In this document: positions 40,663-49,819 of the stretch, piece by piece
How positions within the stretch are numbered: position 1 is the stretch's first letter
Layout: each line of letters begins with the position of its first letter
DNA from: Promineifilum sp019695075
Lineage (GTDB): Bacteria > Chloroflexota > Anaerolineae > Promineifilales > Promineifilaceae
NCBI GenBank assembly: GCA_026129185.1
Contig: JAHCIO010000001.1
Location: 132,972-196,971 of the forward strand
Direction of reading: 5' to 3'
DNA: 64,000 nucleotides
Translations under genes and position numbers: made by a program
Notes under the pieces: model-generated
The model's database searches: none
Told to the model about the DNA's origin: nothing
What the model saw: only the letters and a program-made list of their open reading frames with translations

Positions 40663-41673
40663 ATGAACATCGCGGCGAACTTCCCCCCAGACGGTTCTGG
40701 CGTCACGTTTGTGTCCACCGGCCGCCTACCCATGTCGGAGATGGTGCAGGCGCTGGTCGATGAGGCCCACGCCCGCTTCAAGGACAACGAAGAGGGCAAG
40801 AACGCCTCGCACTACCCGGCGCTGGCCCTTGTGCCCAGCGATCTGTTCGGGATCTGCATCACCGGCGTCGGCGGGCAGGAGTTCGTGGCCGGCGATGTGG
40901 ACACCGACTTCACGATCATGAGCGTGGCCAAGCCGTTTACTCTGGCGCTGGTGTGCGAAGTGTTGGGCGCGGACGAGGTGCGGCATAAGGTCGGCCTGAA
41001 TCCCACCGGCTTGCCATTCAACTCCATCAAGGCCATCGAGCTGCACCCCAACCGCATGACCAACCCGATGGTCAATCCGGGCGCGTTGGCGACGGTCAGC
41101 CTGGTTCCCGGACAGACGGCCGAGGACAAGTGGCGCTTCATCCACGAGGGCCTGTCGCGCTTTGCCGGGCGAACGCTGGCCGTTAACGAAGAAATGTATG
41201 CTTCGGCCACGGCGTCCAACTCGCGCAACCGGGGCATCTCGCGCATTCTCTACGACTATGGGCGGCTGTACTTCGACCCGGAAGAGACGACCGATCTCTA
41301 CACCCGCCAATCGTCGCTCGACGTGACGGCGCACGATCTGGGGCTGATGGCGGCGACGCTGGCCAACGGCGGGGTCAACCCGCACACGCAAGAGCGCATC
41401 ATCGGTCCCGATCACTGCCAGCACGTCCTGGCCGTCATGGCCATGTCGGGGATGTACGACGCCTCCGGCGACTGGCTGTTCGACATCGGCCTGCCGGCCA
41501 AGAGCGGCGTTGGCGGCGGGATCATCACCGTCGCCCCCGGGAAAGGCGGCATGTGTACGTTCGCCCCGCGGCTCGACGCCGCCGGTAACAGCGTCAAGGG
41601 GCAACTGGTGGCCCATTTTCTTTCGAGCCGCTTGGGGATGAACCTGTTTGCTTCGGCCGCCGCGGCGGCGTGA
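40663..41673 (+). CDS. glsA: Glutaminase
   Basis: This 336-residue enzyme of the beta-lactamase-like fold hydrolyses glutamine to glutamate and ammonia. 'FTIMSVAKPFTLALVCE' contains the catalytic Ser-x-x-Lys (SVAK, about 87-90). 'HPNRMTNPMVNPGALA', 'NRGISRILYDYGRL' and 'AKSGVGGGI' are family hallmarks. GGAGAAGG precedes the ATG. It is monocistronic, ending at an inverted repeat. Confidence 0.95.
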   Translation: MNIAANFPPDGSGVTFVSTGRLPMSEMVQALVDEAHARFKDNEEGKNASHYPALALVPSDLFGICITGVGGQEFVAGDVDTDFTIMSVAKPFTLALVCEVLGADEVRHKVGLNPTGLPFNSIKAIELHPNRMTNPMVNPGALATVSLVPGQTAEDKWRFIHEGLSRFAGRTLAVNEEMYASATASNSRNRGISRILYDYGRLYFDPEETTDLYTRQSSLDVTAHDLGLMAATLANGGVNPHTQERIIGPDHCQHVLAVMAMSGMYDASGDWLFDIGLPAKSGVGGGIITVAPGKGGMCTFAPRLDAAGNSVKGQLVAHFLSSRLGMNLFASAAAAA

Positions 41674-41705
41674 GTCTCGCTGCGGCGGGAGGGCCGGCCG
41701 GTCGT

Positions 41706-41749
41706 TGGCCTGTTCGCGTCGCGGCGCTGGCCACGACGCGAACAGACCA
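41706..41749. terminator. Inverted repeat between glsA and MFS gene
   Basis: The 16-nt arms TGGCCTGTTCGCGTCG (41706-41721) and their complement with one mismatch (41734-41749) flank 12 nt. There is no T-run, but the position between two converging genes suits a bidirectional terminator. Confidence 0.55.
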
Positions 41750-41759
41750 TTGGCGATGA

Positions 41760-43460
41760 CTAGCGCTTCCGCCGGCGCGCGGCCATCTGCGCCCGAGTTT
41801 CGGGAGTCTGGCGCCGGGCGGCCGGGGCGGGAGGCGCCCCGCCTTCCGCCGGAATTTCGCCCGGCGTGTAGTTGGGCAAGCTGAAGGACGGCACAATGGC
41901 CAGCAGCGCCAGCCCGGCCAGAATCAGGAACGACGCCCGCAGCGCCCGCACGCGGGCGTCTTCGTTGATGGCCACGGCCGTGGCCACTTGTTCGTCGGTA
42001 GCCGTCGTCTCGCCCAGCACCGCCTCCAGTTGGGTGTTGCTGATGAAGTTGACCTGATCGAGATTGACTTGCCGTTGCAGCGAGCGCGGCAGGTTCGATT
42101 GGCCAATGGCGGTGGTGACGATCAGACTCAGCAGGCCGACGGCGACGACGCCGGCGAAGGCCGTGCCGACAGCTGTGGAGAGATTGTTGGCTACCCCGCG
42201 CAGCGCGCCCACATCGCCGGCCAGTTCCTTGGGCGACGACGTGACCATGATATTGAATAGCAGTGTCAGCAGCGAGCCTTCGCCCAGGCCGACGATGATG
42301 AGGGCCAGGATGACCAGCGGCGTGCCCCAGTCGTGGCGCACGGTGAAGGACAGGATGACCAGGCCGATGGCCACCAGCACGAAGGCGACGATGGCGATCA
42401 TGCGCGGCGACAGGCGCTGGTAGAACCGGACAATGAAGATGGCCGATAGGGCAATTGACAGCGTGTAGGGCACGACCGCCACGGCCGTGAACAGAGTCGT
42501 CTGTCCCTGCACAATCTGGATGTAGAGCGGGATCAGGAAGTTGATCGCCGGCCCCAGACCGCCGATGACCAGCAGGGCGGCGACGGCCGAGCGCTCATAG
42601 GTCGAATCGAGCACCTCCAGCGACAGCAAGGGCATGTGGCCGACCTGCGCGCGCATGTGCGACCAGGCGAAGAACGCCTGCAACAGCACCACACCGCCGA
42701 GGATCATGATCGGCGCCGGCGACAGCCCGGCCACGTTGAACGGTGCTGTTGACTTGGCCATCAACAGCCCCCAGTTATTCAGGTTGTTGAAGCCCAGGCT
42801 CAGCAGGATGATGCCGATGGCGGCCATGCCCGCGCCCATGCCGTCGATCTTGATGTCCTTCTGCCGCGGGATGGACTTCAGGCGGAAGCTGAGCAGGAAG
42901 ACGACCAGCGACAGGAAGAACAGAATGGCGAAGGAGTAGCGCCAGCTCAGCGCCGTGCCCAGGAAGCCGGCGATGAAGAAGGCCAGCGCGCCGGAGATAG
43001 CCGGCGTGGCCGCCAGGATGCCCAGCGCTTGCGCCTGCTGCTTGCCGTGATAGTTGGCGGCGATGAGCACGACCAGCGTGGGCACGAGCGCCGCCGCGGC
43101 CAGCCCGGCCAACGCCTGGGCCAGGTTCATGCCGTTGGCGTCGCGGCTGAGGGCCATGATGCCCATGGCCACACCGTGGGCCAACGCCGTCAGTTGAAAT
43201 ACCAGCCGCGCGCCGAACATCTTGCCGAGCTTGGAGCCGACCATGACAAAGGCGGCCACGAACAGCGAGTAGACGACCAGCGCCGTGCCCACGCTGGTGG
43301 CGGGGATGCCGAGTTGCTCCACGATCGGCCCCATGGAGACGGGAATGGCGTTGACGTTGAACGCCATTTGCAGTTGCGCCAGGACGAGGATGGCCATCGG
43401 CAGCCACGATTCGCCCTGGGCAACGGCCGCCGGCTTGGGGGTAGTGAGTTGTTTGCTCAT
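41760..43460 (-). CDS. MFS exporter of the 14-helix (DHA2/EmrB) type
   Basis: This 566-residue membrane protein has about 14 helices. Helix 1 contains 'ILVLAQLQMAFNVNAIPVSM', helix 5 'GILAATPAISGALAFFIAGF' (the antiporter motif C region) and 'WRYSFAILFFLSLVVFLLSF' follows, as in EmrB/QacA-type proton-driven multidrug exporters. A Pro/Ala-rich cytosolic tail ends 'MAARRRKR'. It lies 33 nt downstream of pepT and is probably in the same operon. Confidence 0.9.
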   Translation of the reverse strand: MSKQLTTPKPAAVAQGESWLPMAILVLAQLQMAFNVNAIPVSMGPIVEQLGIPATSVGTALVVYSLFVAAFVMVGSKLGKMFGARLVFQLTALAHGVAMGIMALSRDANGMNLAQALAGLAAAALVPTLVVLIAANYHGKQQAQALGILAATPAISGALAFFIAGFLGTALSWRYSFAILFFLSLVVFLLSFRLKSIPRQKDIKIDGMGAGMAAIGIILLSLGFNNLNNWGLLMAKSTAPFNVAGLSPAPIMILGGVVLLQAFFAWSHMRAQVGHMPLLSLEVLDSTYERSAVAALLVIGGLGPAINFLIPLYIQIVQGQTTLFTAVAVVPYTLSIALSAIFIVRFYQRLSPRMIAIVAFVLVAIGLVILSFTVRHDWGTPLVILALIIVGLGEGSLLTLLFNIMVTSSPKELAGDVGALRGVANNLSTAVGTAFAGVVAVGLLSLIVTTAIGQSNLPRSLQRQVNLDQVNFISNTQLEAVLGETTATDEQVATAVAINEDARVRALRASFLILAGLALLAIVPSFSLPNYTPGEIPAEGGAPPAPAARRQTPETRAQMAARRRKR

Positions 43461-43493
43461 AGTCTTCGTCGATGCTCCCGGAGCGGCGCGGGC

Positions 43494-44741
43494 CTAGCCG
43501 TTCGTCGCCCACATCTGCGCCAACTGGACGCACATCTCCGCGGCCAGGGCCATGTCCTGGACGCTGACCCACTCCAGCGGGCCGTGGATGTTCTGCATGC
43601 CGGTGAAGAGGTTGGGCGTCGGCACACCCTTCTCGGTCAGGCGCGAGCCGTCCGTGCCCCCGCGAATGGGGTAGAAGTAGTGTTCGATGCCCGCCGCGGC
43701 GTAGGCCTTGACGGCCATGTCCACCGGGCGCATGTCGTTTTCCAGCCAGTAGCGCATATTGCGATATTGCGGGATGACTTCACAGGTGATGTGGGCGCGT
43801 GGCTCGGTGGCCCCGATGGCGGCGCAGACCTGCTGGATCAGCGCCCCCTGGCGCTCCATCTCAGCCATCTCGAAGTCGCGCAGGATGAAGTGCAACTCGG
43901 CCGCCGCCGCCGTGCCGCTCATGGCGTAGAGGTGGATGAACCCCTGGCGGCCTTCGGTCGTCTCCGGCGTCAGCGTCACCTGGGGCATGGTATCGACGAT
44001 CTTGGCCGCCAGGTGCAGCGCGTTGACCAGCTTGTCCTTGGCCCAGCCGGGGTGGATCGACACACCCTGGACACGGACGACGGCCCGGTCGGCCGAGAAC
44101 GTCTCGTAGACCAGTTCGCCGCGATGCGCGCCGTCGAGCGTGTAGCCGAACTTGGCCCCCAGGTCGTCCGGCAGATCGGCGTGGACGCCGTGGCCGATCT
44201 CCTCGTCGGGCGTAAAGCCGATGCGGATGGGGCCGTGGGCGATTTCGGGATGCTTCAGCAGATAGCCGGCGGCGGCCATAATGATGGCCACGCCCGCTTT
44301 GTCGTCGGCCCCCAGCAGCGTGGTGCCGCTGGCGGTCACGATGTCGTCGCCGATGCGATCCTTCAGGTAGGGCGAGTTCTCATAGGTGAGAACCTGTTCC
44401 GGGTCGTCGGGCAGGGGAATGGGGCCGCCCTGATAGTGGCGGTGGACGATGGGCTTGATGCCCGCGCCACTGAAGGCCGGACTGGTGTCCACGTGGGCCA
44501 GCAGGGCGATGGTCGTCACGTCCTGGGCCACGGTGGCCGGAATGGTCGCCAGAACCGCGCCATACTCGGTCAGGCGCACGTCTTGCGCGCCAATCTCTTT
44601 CAGTTCGTCAACGAGCAGGTTCAGCAGGTCGTACTGCCGCTCCGTGCTGGGCGAAGTGGGCGAGGATTCGTCGGCCGTGGTGTCGATCTGGACGTAGCGT
44701 ACCAGGCGCTCCTCGACCTCGCGTTCGAAATTCATGGTCAT
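43494..44741 (-). CDS. pepT: Peptidase T (tripeptide aminopeptidase)
   Basis: This 415-residue M20 metallopeptidase removes N-terminal residues from tripeptides in the cytosol. Zinc ligands and catalytic residues are in 'ALLAHVDTSP' (about 77), 'LLGADDKAGVA' (about 140) and 'FTPDEEIGHG' (about 175). The C-terminal 'PIRGGTDGSRLTEKGVPTPN' is typical. The ATG at 44741 gives the usual family length; the 35 codons upstream are repeat DNA. The neighbours are a dipeptide transporter-like AbgT and another M20 peptidase. Confidence 0.95.
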   Translation of the reverse strand: MTMNFEREVEERLVRYVQIDTTADESSPTSPSTERQYDLLNLLVDELKEIGAQDVRLTEYGAVLATIPATVAQDVTTIALLAHVDTSPAFSGAGIKPIVHRHYQGGPIPLPDDPEQVLTYENSPYLKDRIGDDIVTASGTTLLGADDKAGVAIIMAAAGYLLKHPEIAHGPIRIGFTPDEEIGHGVHADLPDDLGAKFGYTLDGAHRGELVYETFSADRAVVRVQGVSIHPGWAKDKLVNALHLAAKIVDTMPQVTLTPETTEGRQGFIHLYAMSGTAAAAELHFILRDFEMAEMERQGALIQQVCAAIGATEPRAHITCEVIPQYRNMRYWLENDMRPVDMAVKAYAAAGIEHYFYPIRGGTDGSRLTEKGVPTPNLFTGMQNIHGPLEWVSVQDMALAAEMCVQLAQMWATNG

Positions 44742-44758
44742 GATTGCCTCATTGTCAT

Positions 44759-44856
44759 GTAGGACGGGTTGCCAACCCGTCCTACAACGTTCGCATATGT
44801 TGTGTAGGACGGGTTGGCAACCCGTCGATGTAAGACGGGTTGCCAACCCGTCCTAC
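44759..44856. repeat. Three copies of the GTAGGACGGGTT odd palindrome
   Basis: Palindromes with 13-nt arms (GTAGGACGGGTTG or its GCC variant) occupy 44759-44785, 44804-44830 (right arm decayed) and 44830-44856. They lie between abgT (stop at 44862) and pepT (ATG at 44741), inside a likely operon, with only 5 nt between the last palindrome and the abgT stop. Confidence 0.88.
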
Positions 44857-44861
44857 AACTG

Positions 44862-46493
44862 TTAGACGCCTACCGGATAGCCCGGCCCCAGCGGAATGCC
44901 GAGGACGTACCACAGAATGAACAGGATGATCCAGGCCACGGCCAGGATCAGCGTGTAGGGCAGCATCAGGGCGATGATCGTGCCGATGCCGGTGTCCTTC
45001 TTGTAGCGTTGGGCCACGGTCAGGATGAAGGGCAGGTAGACCATCAGCGGCGTGATGACGTTCATGGGCGAGTCGCCGACGCGATAGGCGGCCAGCACCG
45101 TCTGCGGCGCGGTGCCCAGGCGCATGAACAGGGGCACGAAGATGGGCGCGAAGATGGCCCACTTGGGCATTGAGCCGGGGATGATGATGTCCAGCAACAT
45201 AATCACAACGATGAAGCCGATCAGCAGCGGGATGGCGCTGATGTTGGCCTGCTCCAGGAAGCCGGCCAGAGCCACGGCGATCACGTTGGGCATGTTGCTG
45301 AAGTTGAAGTAGGCGATGAACTGGCTGATCATCAACAGCATGAAGACCAGACCGGCCAGACCGGAGAAGGTCTTGGTGACGGCGGCAATGACCTGATTGG
45401 CCTTGGTCATCGTCTGTGCCCCCCGACCGTAGGCGATGCCGGCGATCAGGAAGAGGATGGTGATGATGAACAGCAGCGCGTCCATGAAGGGCGTCGCGCC
45501 GATGATGTCTCCCGTCGCCGGATCGCGCAGCGGCGCGCCGGACGGCAGCGTCAGCAGGGCGATGAAGACGACGTAGATCAGGACGGCGATACCGGCATAG
45601 CGCATGCCGCGCGCTTCGCCGGCGGGGTCGTGGGTGGCCGCCTCGCCCGCTTCGGCCTCGCCGGCGTCATACTTGCCCAGGCGCGGCTCAATGATGCGGT
45701 CGGTAATGAGTGCGGCGACGATGCTCAGGATCAGCGACGAAGCGATCTGGAAGTAGAAGTTGGACACCAGGGTGAGGGGCGCGCCGCCGCCCAGGGCCGC
45801 GGCCTCATTGGTGATCTCGGTCAGCATCGCGTCGAGCGGCGTGACCAGGATATTGACGGCGAAGATGGCGCTGACGCCGCCGTAGGCCGCGGCCACGCCG
45901 GCCAGCGGGTGGCGCTTGACGCTCAGGAAGGCGGCCGCGCCCAGTGGAATCAGAATCAGGTAGCCGGCGTCGGTGGCCACGCTCGATAGCACGCCGACGA
46001 AGATGATGATGAACGACAGCAACCAGCGCGGCGAGACGGCCACGAGCTTGCGGATGAGCGCGGCCATCAGCCCCGCCTCCTCGGCCACGCCCGCGCCCAT
46101 CATGGCGATGAAGACCACGGCCACCACGCTGAAGCCGGCGAAGTTGGAGACAAACGAGGTGAAGATGAAGCGGATGCCCTCCACCGTCAGTAGGCTGCGA
46201 ATGGAAATGGTCTGCTCCTGAATCTCGAAGTCCGTGTCAAACGGTTCGTCGGGCAGGAGTTCCTGCGCTTCGGAGCTATCGCTGTAGAAATCAGGGTCGC
46301 CTTCCTGAGACACAGGCACGGCGATCTGCTCGGTGACGCTGACATTGGCCCAGTCGAGAATTGCCGACAGGACGATGACGCCGATGATCAGGTAAAGGAA
46401 CATCAGCACGGGGTGGGGAACCTTGTTGCCAATTCGCTCGATGGCCCCCAGCCATCCACCCGACTTCTTGGGTTCCGCGACGTTTGCTGACAT
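44862..46493 (-). CDS. abgT: AbgT-family transporter
   Basis: The 543 residues start from ATG 46493, which has a GGAGGAG site; an open frame runs to 46625. About 12-13 helices are visible: 'VAEEAGLMAALIRKLVAVSP', 'GVLSSVATDAGYLILIPLG', 'YGGVSAIFAVNILVTPLDAM' and 'SGLAGLVFMLLMISQFIAYF' are family landmarks. AbgT proteins import p-aminobenzoyl-glutamate or export sulfonamides. The flanking peptidases favour import of a glutamyl compound or dipeptide. Confidence 0.93.
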   Translation of the reverse strand: MSANVAEPKKSGGWLGAIERIGNKVPHPVLMFLYLIIGVIVLSAILDWANVSVTEQIAVPVSQEGDPDFYSDSSEAQELLPDEPFDTDFEIQEQTISIRSLLTVEGIRFIFTSFVSNFAGFSVVAVVFIAMMGAGVAEEAGLMAALIRKLVAVSPRWLLSFIIIFVGVLSSVATDAGYLILIPLGAAAFLSVKRHPLAGVAAAYGGVSAIFAVNILVTPLDAMLTEITNEAAALGGGAPLTLVSNFYFQIASSLILSIVAALITDRIIEPRLGKYDAGEAEAGEAATHDPAGEARGMRYAGIAVLIYVVFIALLTLPSGAPLRDPATGDIIGATPFMDALLFIITILFLIAGIAYGRGAQTMTKANQVIAAVTKTFSGLAGLVFMLLMISQFIAYFNFSNMPNVIAVALAGFLEQANISAIPLLIGFIVVIMLLDIIIPGSMPKWAIFAPIFVPLFMRLGTAPQTVLAAYRVGDSPMNVITPLMVYLPFILTVAQRYKKDTGIGTIIALMLPYTLILAVAWIILFILWYVLGIPLGPGYPVGV

Positions 46494-46545
46494 GAATAAA
46501 CTCCTCCAGATATTCTCGCGCGAACGAATGATTAATGACCTGGCG

Positions 46546-47928
46546 CTAACCGGCGGCCAGCTCCTCCAGGTAGACAATAGCCGTCTCGATGCCCCGATGG
46601 AACATCTCGATGCTAAAGCGCTCATTGGGCGAATGCAGACCGTCGTCGTCCAGGCCGTAGCCCATCATGACGACGGGAATGTCCATCAGGTCGGCGATCT
46701 CGGCCACGACGGGGATGCTGCCGCCGCCGCGGGTGAAGATGGGCTTCACGCCCCAGCCTTTCTCATAGGCGCGGGCCGCGGCCTGCATCTCCGGGATGTC
46801 GAAGGGGAAGAGGGCCGCCTTGCCGGTGGTCAGCAGCCGGACGTCGACCTTGACCGTCGGCGGGGTGATGGACTCGATGTAGCTCTTGAGCAGATCGAAG
46901 ATCTTGTGCGCGTCCTGGTTGCCCACCAGACGCGAACTGATCTTGCAGCCGGCTTTGGCCGGGATGATGGTCTTGGGGCCGGGGCCGCTCCAGCCGCTCC
47001 ACATGCCGTTGATGTCCAGCGTCGGCCGGGCGGAGATGCGCTCGCGGATGTTGTAGTTGGCGTCGCCCCAGACCGCGGGCACGCCTGTGGACTGCTTGTA
47101 TTGCGCCTCGGTCAGATCGGTCTTGGCGATCATCTCGCGCTCCTCCGGCGTCAGGGGCACGACATCATCGTAGAAGCCGGGGATGGCGATGGTGTTGTCG
47201 GGGTTGTAGAGCTGGGCCAGAATCTGAACGAGGGCGACGGCCGGGTTGTGCGCCGCGCCGCCCCACAGGCCGCTATGCAGGTCGTCGGTCGGGCCTTCGA
47301 CATCGATCTCGGCGTAGGTCATGCCGCGCAGGCTGTGGAGGATGGCCGGTTCGTCGATGCTGCGCATGGAGGAGTCGCTGATGACGCAGACGTCGGCACG
47401 CAGCAGTTCCAGGTGCTCTTTCAGGAACGGCACCAGGTTGGGCGAGGAGACTTCCTCTTCGCCCTCAATGAGCATCTTGACGTTGACCGGCGCGTGGCCG
47501 GCCGTCTTCAGGTACGACTCCAACGCCTTGACGTGGATGAAGAGCTGGCCCTTGTCGTCGGTCGCGCCGCGGGCATAGATCTTGCCGTCTTTCTCGACCG
47601 GCTCGAAGGGATCGGTGTGCCAGCCGTCTTCCATCAGGGCCGGGACGACGTCGTAGTGGCCGTAGACGAGGACGGTCGGCTTATCCGGCCCGGCCCCGGT
47701 CCATTCGCCATAGACGACCGGGTGGCCGGCCGTCTCCATGACGGCCACTTTGTCCAGCCCCAGGCTCTCGAAGTGGTCGGCCAGCCACTCGGCCATGCGC
47801 CGGACGTCGCCGGCGTGGGCGGGGTCGGCGCTGAGGCTGGGGATGCGCAACATCTCATGTAGTTCCTGGCGGAACTGCTCGCCGTGGGCGCGGGCATACT
47901 CGCGGGCAGTATCGCTGATTTGTGTCAT
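46546..47928 (-). CDS. M20-family dipeptidase
   Basis: This 460-residue metallopeptidase has 'VYGHYDVVPA' (about 83), 'GATDDKGQLFIHVKA' (about 115), and 'LIEGEEEVSSPNL' (about 148) for the two-zinc site, and a lid domain ('DLHSGLWGGAAHNPAVAL'). It is similar to DapE/CNDP-type dipeptidases. The ATG at 47928 has an AGGAG site; an earlier open frame to 47985 is not supported. It is the first gene of the probable operon with abgT, pepT and the MFS gene. Confidence 0.92.
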   Translation of the reverse strand: MTQISDTAREYARAHGEQFRQELHEMLRIPSLSADPAHAGDVRRMAEWLADHFESLGLDKVAVMETAGHPVVYGEWTGAGPDKPTVLVYGHYDVVPALMEDGWHTDPFEPVEKDGKIYARGATDDKGQLFIHVKALESYLKTAGHAPVNVKMLIEGEEEVSSPNLVPFLKEHLELLRADVCVISDSSMRSIDEPAILHSLRGMTYAEIDVEGPTDDLHSGLWGGAAHNPAVALVQILAQLYNPDNTIAIPGFYDDVVPLTPEEREMIAKTDLTEAQYKQSTGVPAVWGDANYNIRERISARPTLDINGMWSGWSGPGPKTIIPAKAGCKISSRLVGNQDAHKIFDLLKSYIESITPPTVKVDVRLLTTGKAALFPFDIPEMQAAARAYEKGWGVKPIFTRGGGSIPVVAEIADLMDIPVVMMGYGLDDDGLHSPNERFSIEMFHRGIETAIVYLEELAAG

Positions 47929-48027
47929 ATCTTGGTGTGCTCCTTTGACTCGTCTGACAATCAATCTTCTGTCCACATAGGTCAAATGATCGCCGCCGAA
48001 CTGTCGGAAACGCCGATAGATGAGGTT

Positions 48028-48055
48028 ATTGTCTAAGATTTCTACTGGCCGTCAA
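48028..48055 (-). promoter_or_regulatory. Possible promoter of the peptidase-transporter operon
   Basis: On the minus strand TTGACG (48055-48050), a 16-nt spacer and GACAAT (48033-48028) lie about 100 nt upstream of the dipeptidase ATG. The surrounding DNA is unusually AT-rich for the window. Confidence 0.4.
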
Positions 48056-48139
48056 TAGCCATATTGTGGACTTTTTCTACTAAATCGTATCGGCGCAGCA
48101 TGATGGCTCTTCCCGTGATCGACCCGGGGCCGGCCGACG

Positions 48140-48173
48140 AAAACGGCCGGAGCGACTGGTTATCGCTCCGGCC
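48140..48173 (-). terminator. Rho-independent terminator after malQ
   Basis: An 11-bp stem GGCCGGAGCGA / TCGCTCCGGCC with a 7-nt loop is followed on the minus strand by GTTTTCG, 25 nt past the malQ stop. Confidence 0.75.
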
Positions 48174-48197
48174 GCGGCCGTATTGTTCGCGTGCGGG

Positions 48198-49754
48198 CTA
48201 CGCGACCGCAGCCGTCTCAATCTCCTCTGTTTCTTCCGGCTCTTCCGGCACGCGGCCGTAGAGCCTGGCCAGCTCGCCCAGGCCCACGGCAATGCCGGGG
48301 GCGCGGGCGGCGAACATCTCGCGCGTATAGCGCCACTGCCACCAGCCGCCCTCGCGGCCGGGGAAGTTCATGCGCGCCTCGTTGCCCAGCACAAACAGGT
48401 CTTGCATCGGGATGATGGCCATGGCTGACACCGAGGCATAGGCCAGCCGGATCAGGTCCCAGACCACATCCTGGCCGCTGACGCGCATGTAGCGCCGGGC
48501 GTGGTCGCGCTCGTCTTCGGTGGCGTTCAGATACCAGCCCAACGTCGTCTCGTTGTCGTGCGTGCCGGTGTAGACCACGGAGTTGGGCACGTAGTTGAAC
48601 GGCAGGAAGCCGCTGTTGTGTTCGCCGCCAAAGGCGAACTGGAGGATCTTCATGCCGGGGAACTGGAAGCGGTCGCGCAACTCCTCGACCTCCGGCGTGA
48701 TCACGCCCAGGTCTTCGGCGATGATGGGCAGGTCGCCCATTCGCTCCTGGATCGCCTCGAAGAAGGGGATGCCCGGCCCCTTGACCCACTGCCCCTTAAT
48801 GGCCGTCTCCTCCTCGGCCGGGATTTCCCAGTAGCCCGCGAAGCCGCGGAAGTGGTCGATGCGGGCGATGTCGGCCTGCACCAGGTTCATGTGGATGCGT
48901 TGCGCCCACCAGCCATAGCCGTCGGCGGCCAGGCGCTCCCAGCGGTAGAGCGGGTTGCCCCAACGCTGGCCGGTCTCGCTAAAGTAGTCCGGCGGCACGC
49001 CGGCCACAACTGCGGGCGAGCCGTCCTTGGCCAGGTAGAACAACTCGGGGTGCGACCAGACGTCGGCGCTATCGTAGGCGACGAAGATGGGAATGTCGCC
49101 GATGATGCGGATGCCCTTGCTGTTGGCGTAGGCCTTCAGCTCCAGCCACTGCTTGTAGAACAGGAATTGCTGGAACTTTTGCAGCTCGACGGTCGCGCCC
49201 AGCTCGGCAGCCCAGTGCTTCATGGCCCGCTTCTGCCGCTTGGCAATGTCGCTCGGCCACTTGTTCCAGACGCCGCCGTCCTGATCCTTGTGGTGATCCT
49301 TGAGGGCCATGAACAGGGCGAAGTCGTCGAGCCAGTAGGCCGTGTTGGCGCAGAAGCCGGCGAACAACTCGCGCTGTTCGGCCGTGCCGTTGGCGCGGAA
49401 GTGCTCATAGGCGGCGCGCATCAGCGCGCCCTTGTACTCGATGACCGGGCCGTAATCGACCTGGGCCGTGGGCAGCGTTGGCGTGGCTTCGACCGCCTCG
49501 GCGGGCAGGTAACCCTCGGCCACCAGCCGGTCGGGGCTGATGAGCAGCGGGTTGCCGGCAAAGGCCGAAAACGACTGGTAGGGCGAGTCGCCGTAGCCGG
49601 TGGGGCCGAGCGGCAGCACCTGCCAGAGTTGCTGCTGGGCCGCCGCCAGGAAATCGACAAACTCATAGGCCCCGTCGCCCAGGTCGCCGATGCCGTAGCG
49701 GCTGGGTAAGCTGGTAGGATGGAGCAGGACGCCAGCAGAACGGGTGAATTTCAT
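48198..49754 (-). CDS. malQ: 4-alpha-glucanotransferase (amylomaltase)
   Basis: This 518-residue GH77 enzyme transfers alpha-1,4-glucan segments in maltodextrin and glycogen use. 'SAGVLLHPTSLPSRYGIGDL', 'WQVLPLGPTGYGDSPYQS', 'ARIDHFRGFAGYWEIP' (nucleophile Asp), 'IAEDLGVITPEVEELRD' (acid/base Glu) and 'YTGTHDNETTLGW' (third Asp) are all present. With GH13 and GlgA it gives a complete synthesis/remodelling set for storage glucan. The protein has no signal peptide. Confidence 0.95.
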   Translation of the reverse strand: MKFTRSAGVLLHPTSLPSRYGIGDLGDGAYEFVDFLAAAQQQLWQVLPLGPTGYGDSPYQSFSAFAGNPLLISPDRLVAEGYLPAEAVEATPTLPTAQVDYGPVIEYKGALMRAAYEHFRANGTAEQRELFAGFCANTAYWLDDFALFMALKDHHKDQDGGVWNKWPSDIAKRQKRAMKHWAAELGATVELQKFQQFLFYKQWLELKAYANSKGIRIIGDIPIFVAYDSADVWSHPELFYLAKDGSPAVVAGVPPDYFSETGQRWGNPLYRWERLAADGYGWWAQRIHMNLVQADIARIDHFRGFAGYWEIPAEEETAIKGQWVKGPGIPFFEAIQERMGDLPIIAEDLGVITPEVEELRDRFQFPGMKILQFAFGGEHNSGFLPFNYVPNSVVYTGTHDNETTLGWYLNATEDERDHARRYMRVSGQDVVWDLIRLAYASVSAMAIIPMQDLFVLGNEARMNFPGREGGWWQWRYTREMFAARAPGIAVGLGELARLYGRVPEEPEETEEIETAAVA

Positions 49755-49819
49755 GGAGGTCTCCTTGTTGTCAGTAGGTCAGTAGGTCAGTAGGGCAGTC
49801 GCGTTACCCTTCTTAATTC

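Noticed and set aside
44742..44846. 35-residue extension of PepT
   Set aside because: It is encoded by the GTAGGACGGGTT repeats ('TGCQPVLH', 'TGWQPVLH'). The normal PepT length starts at 44741.
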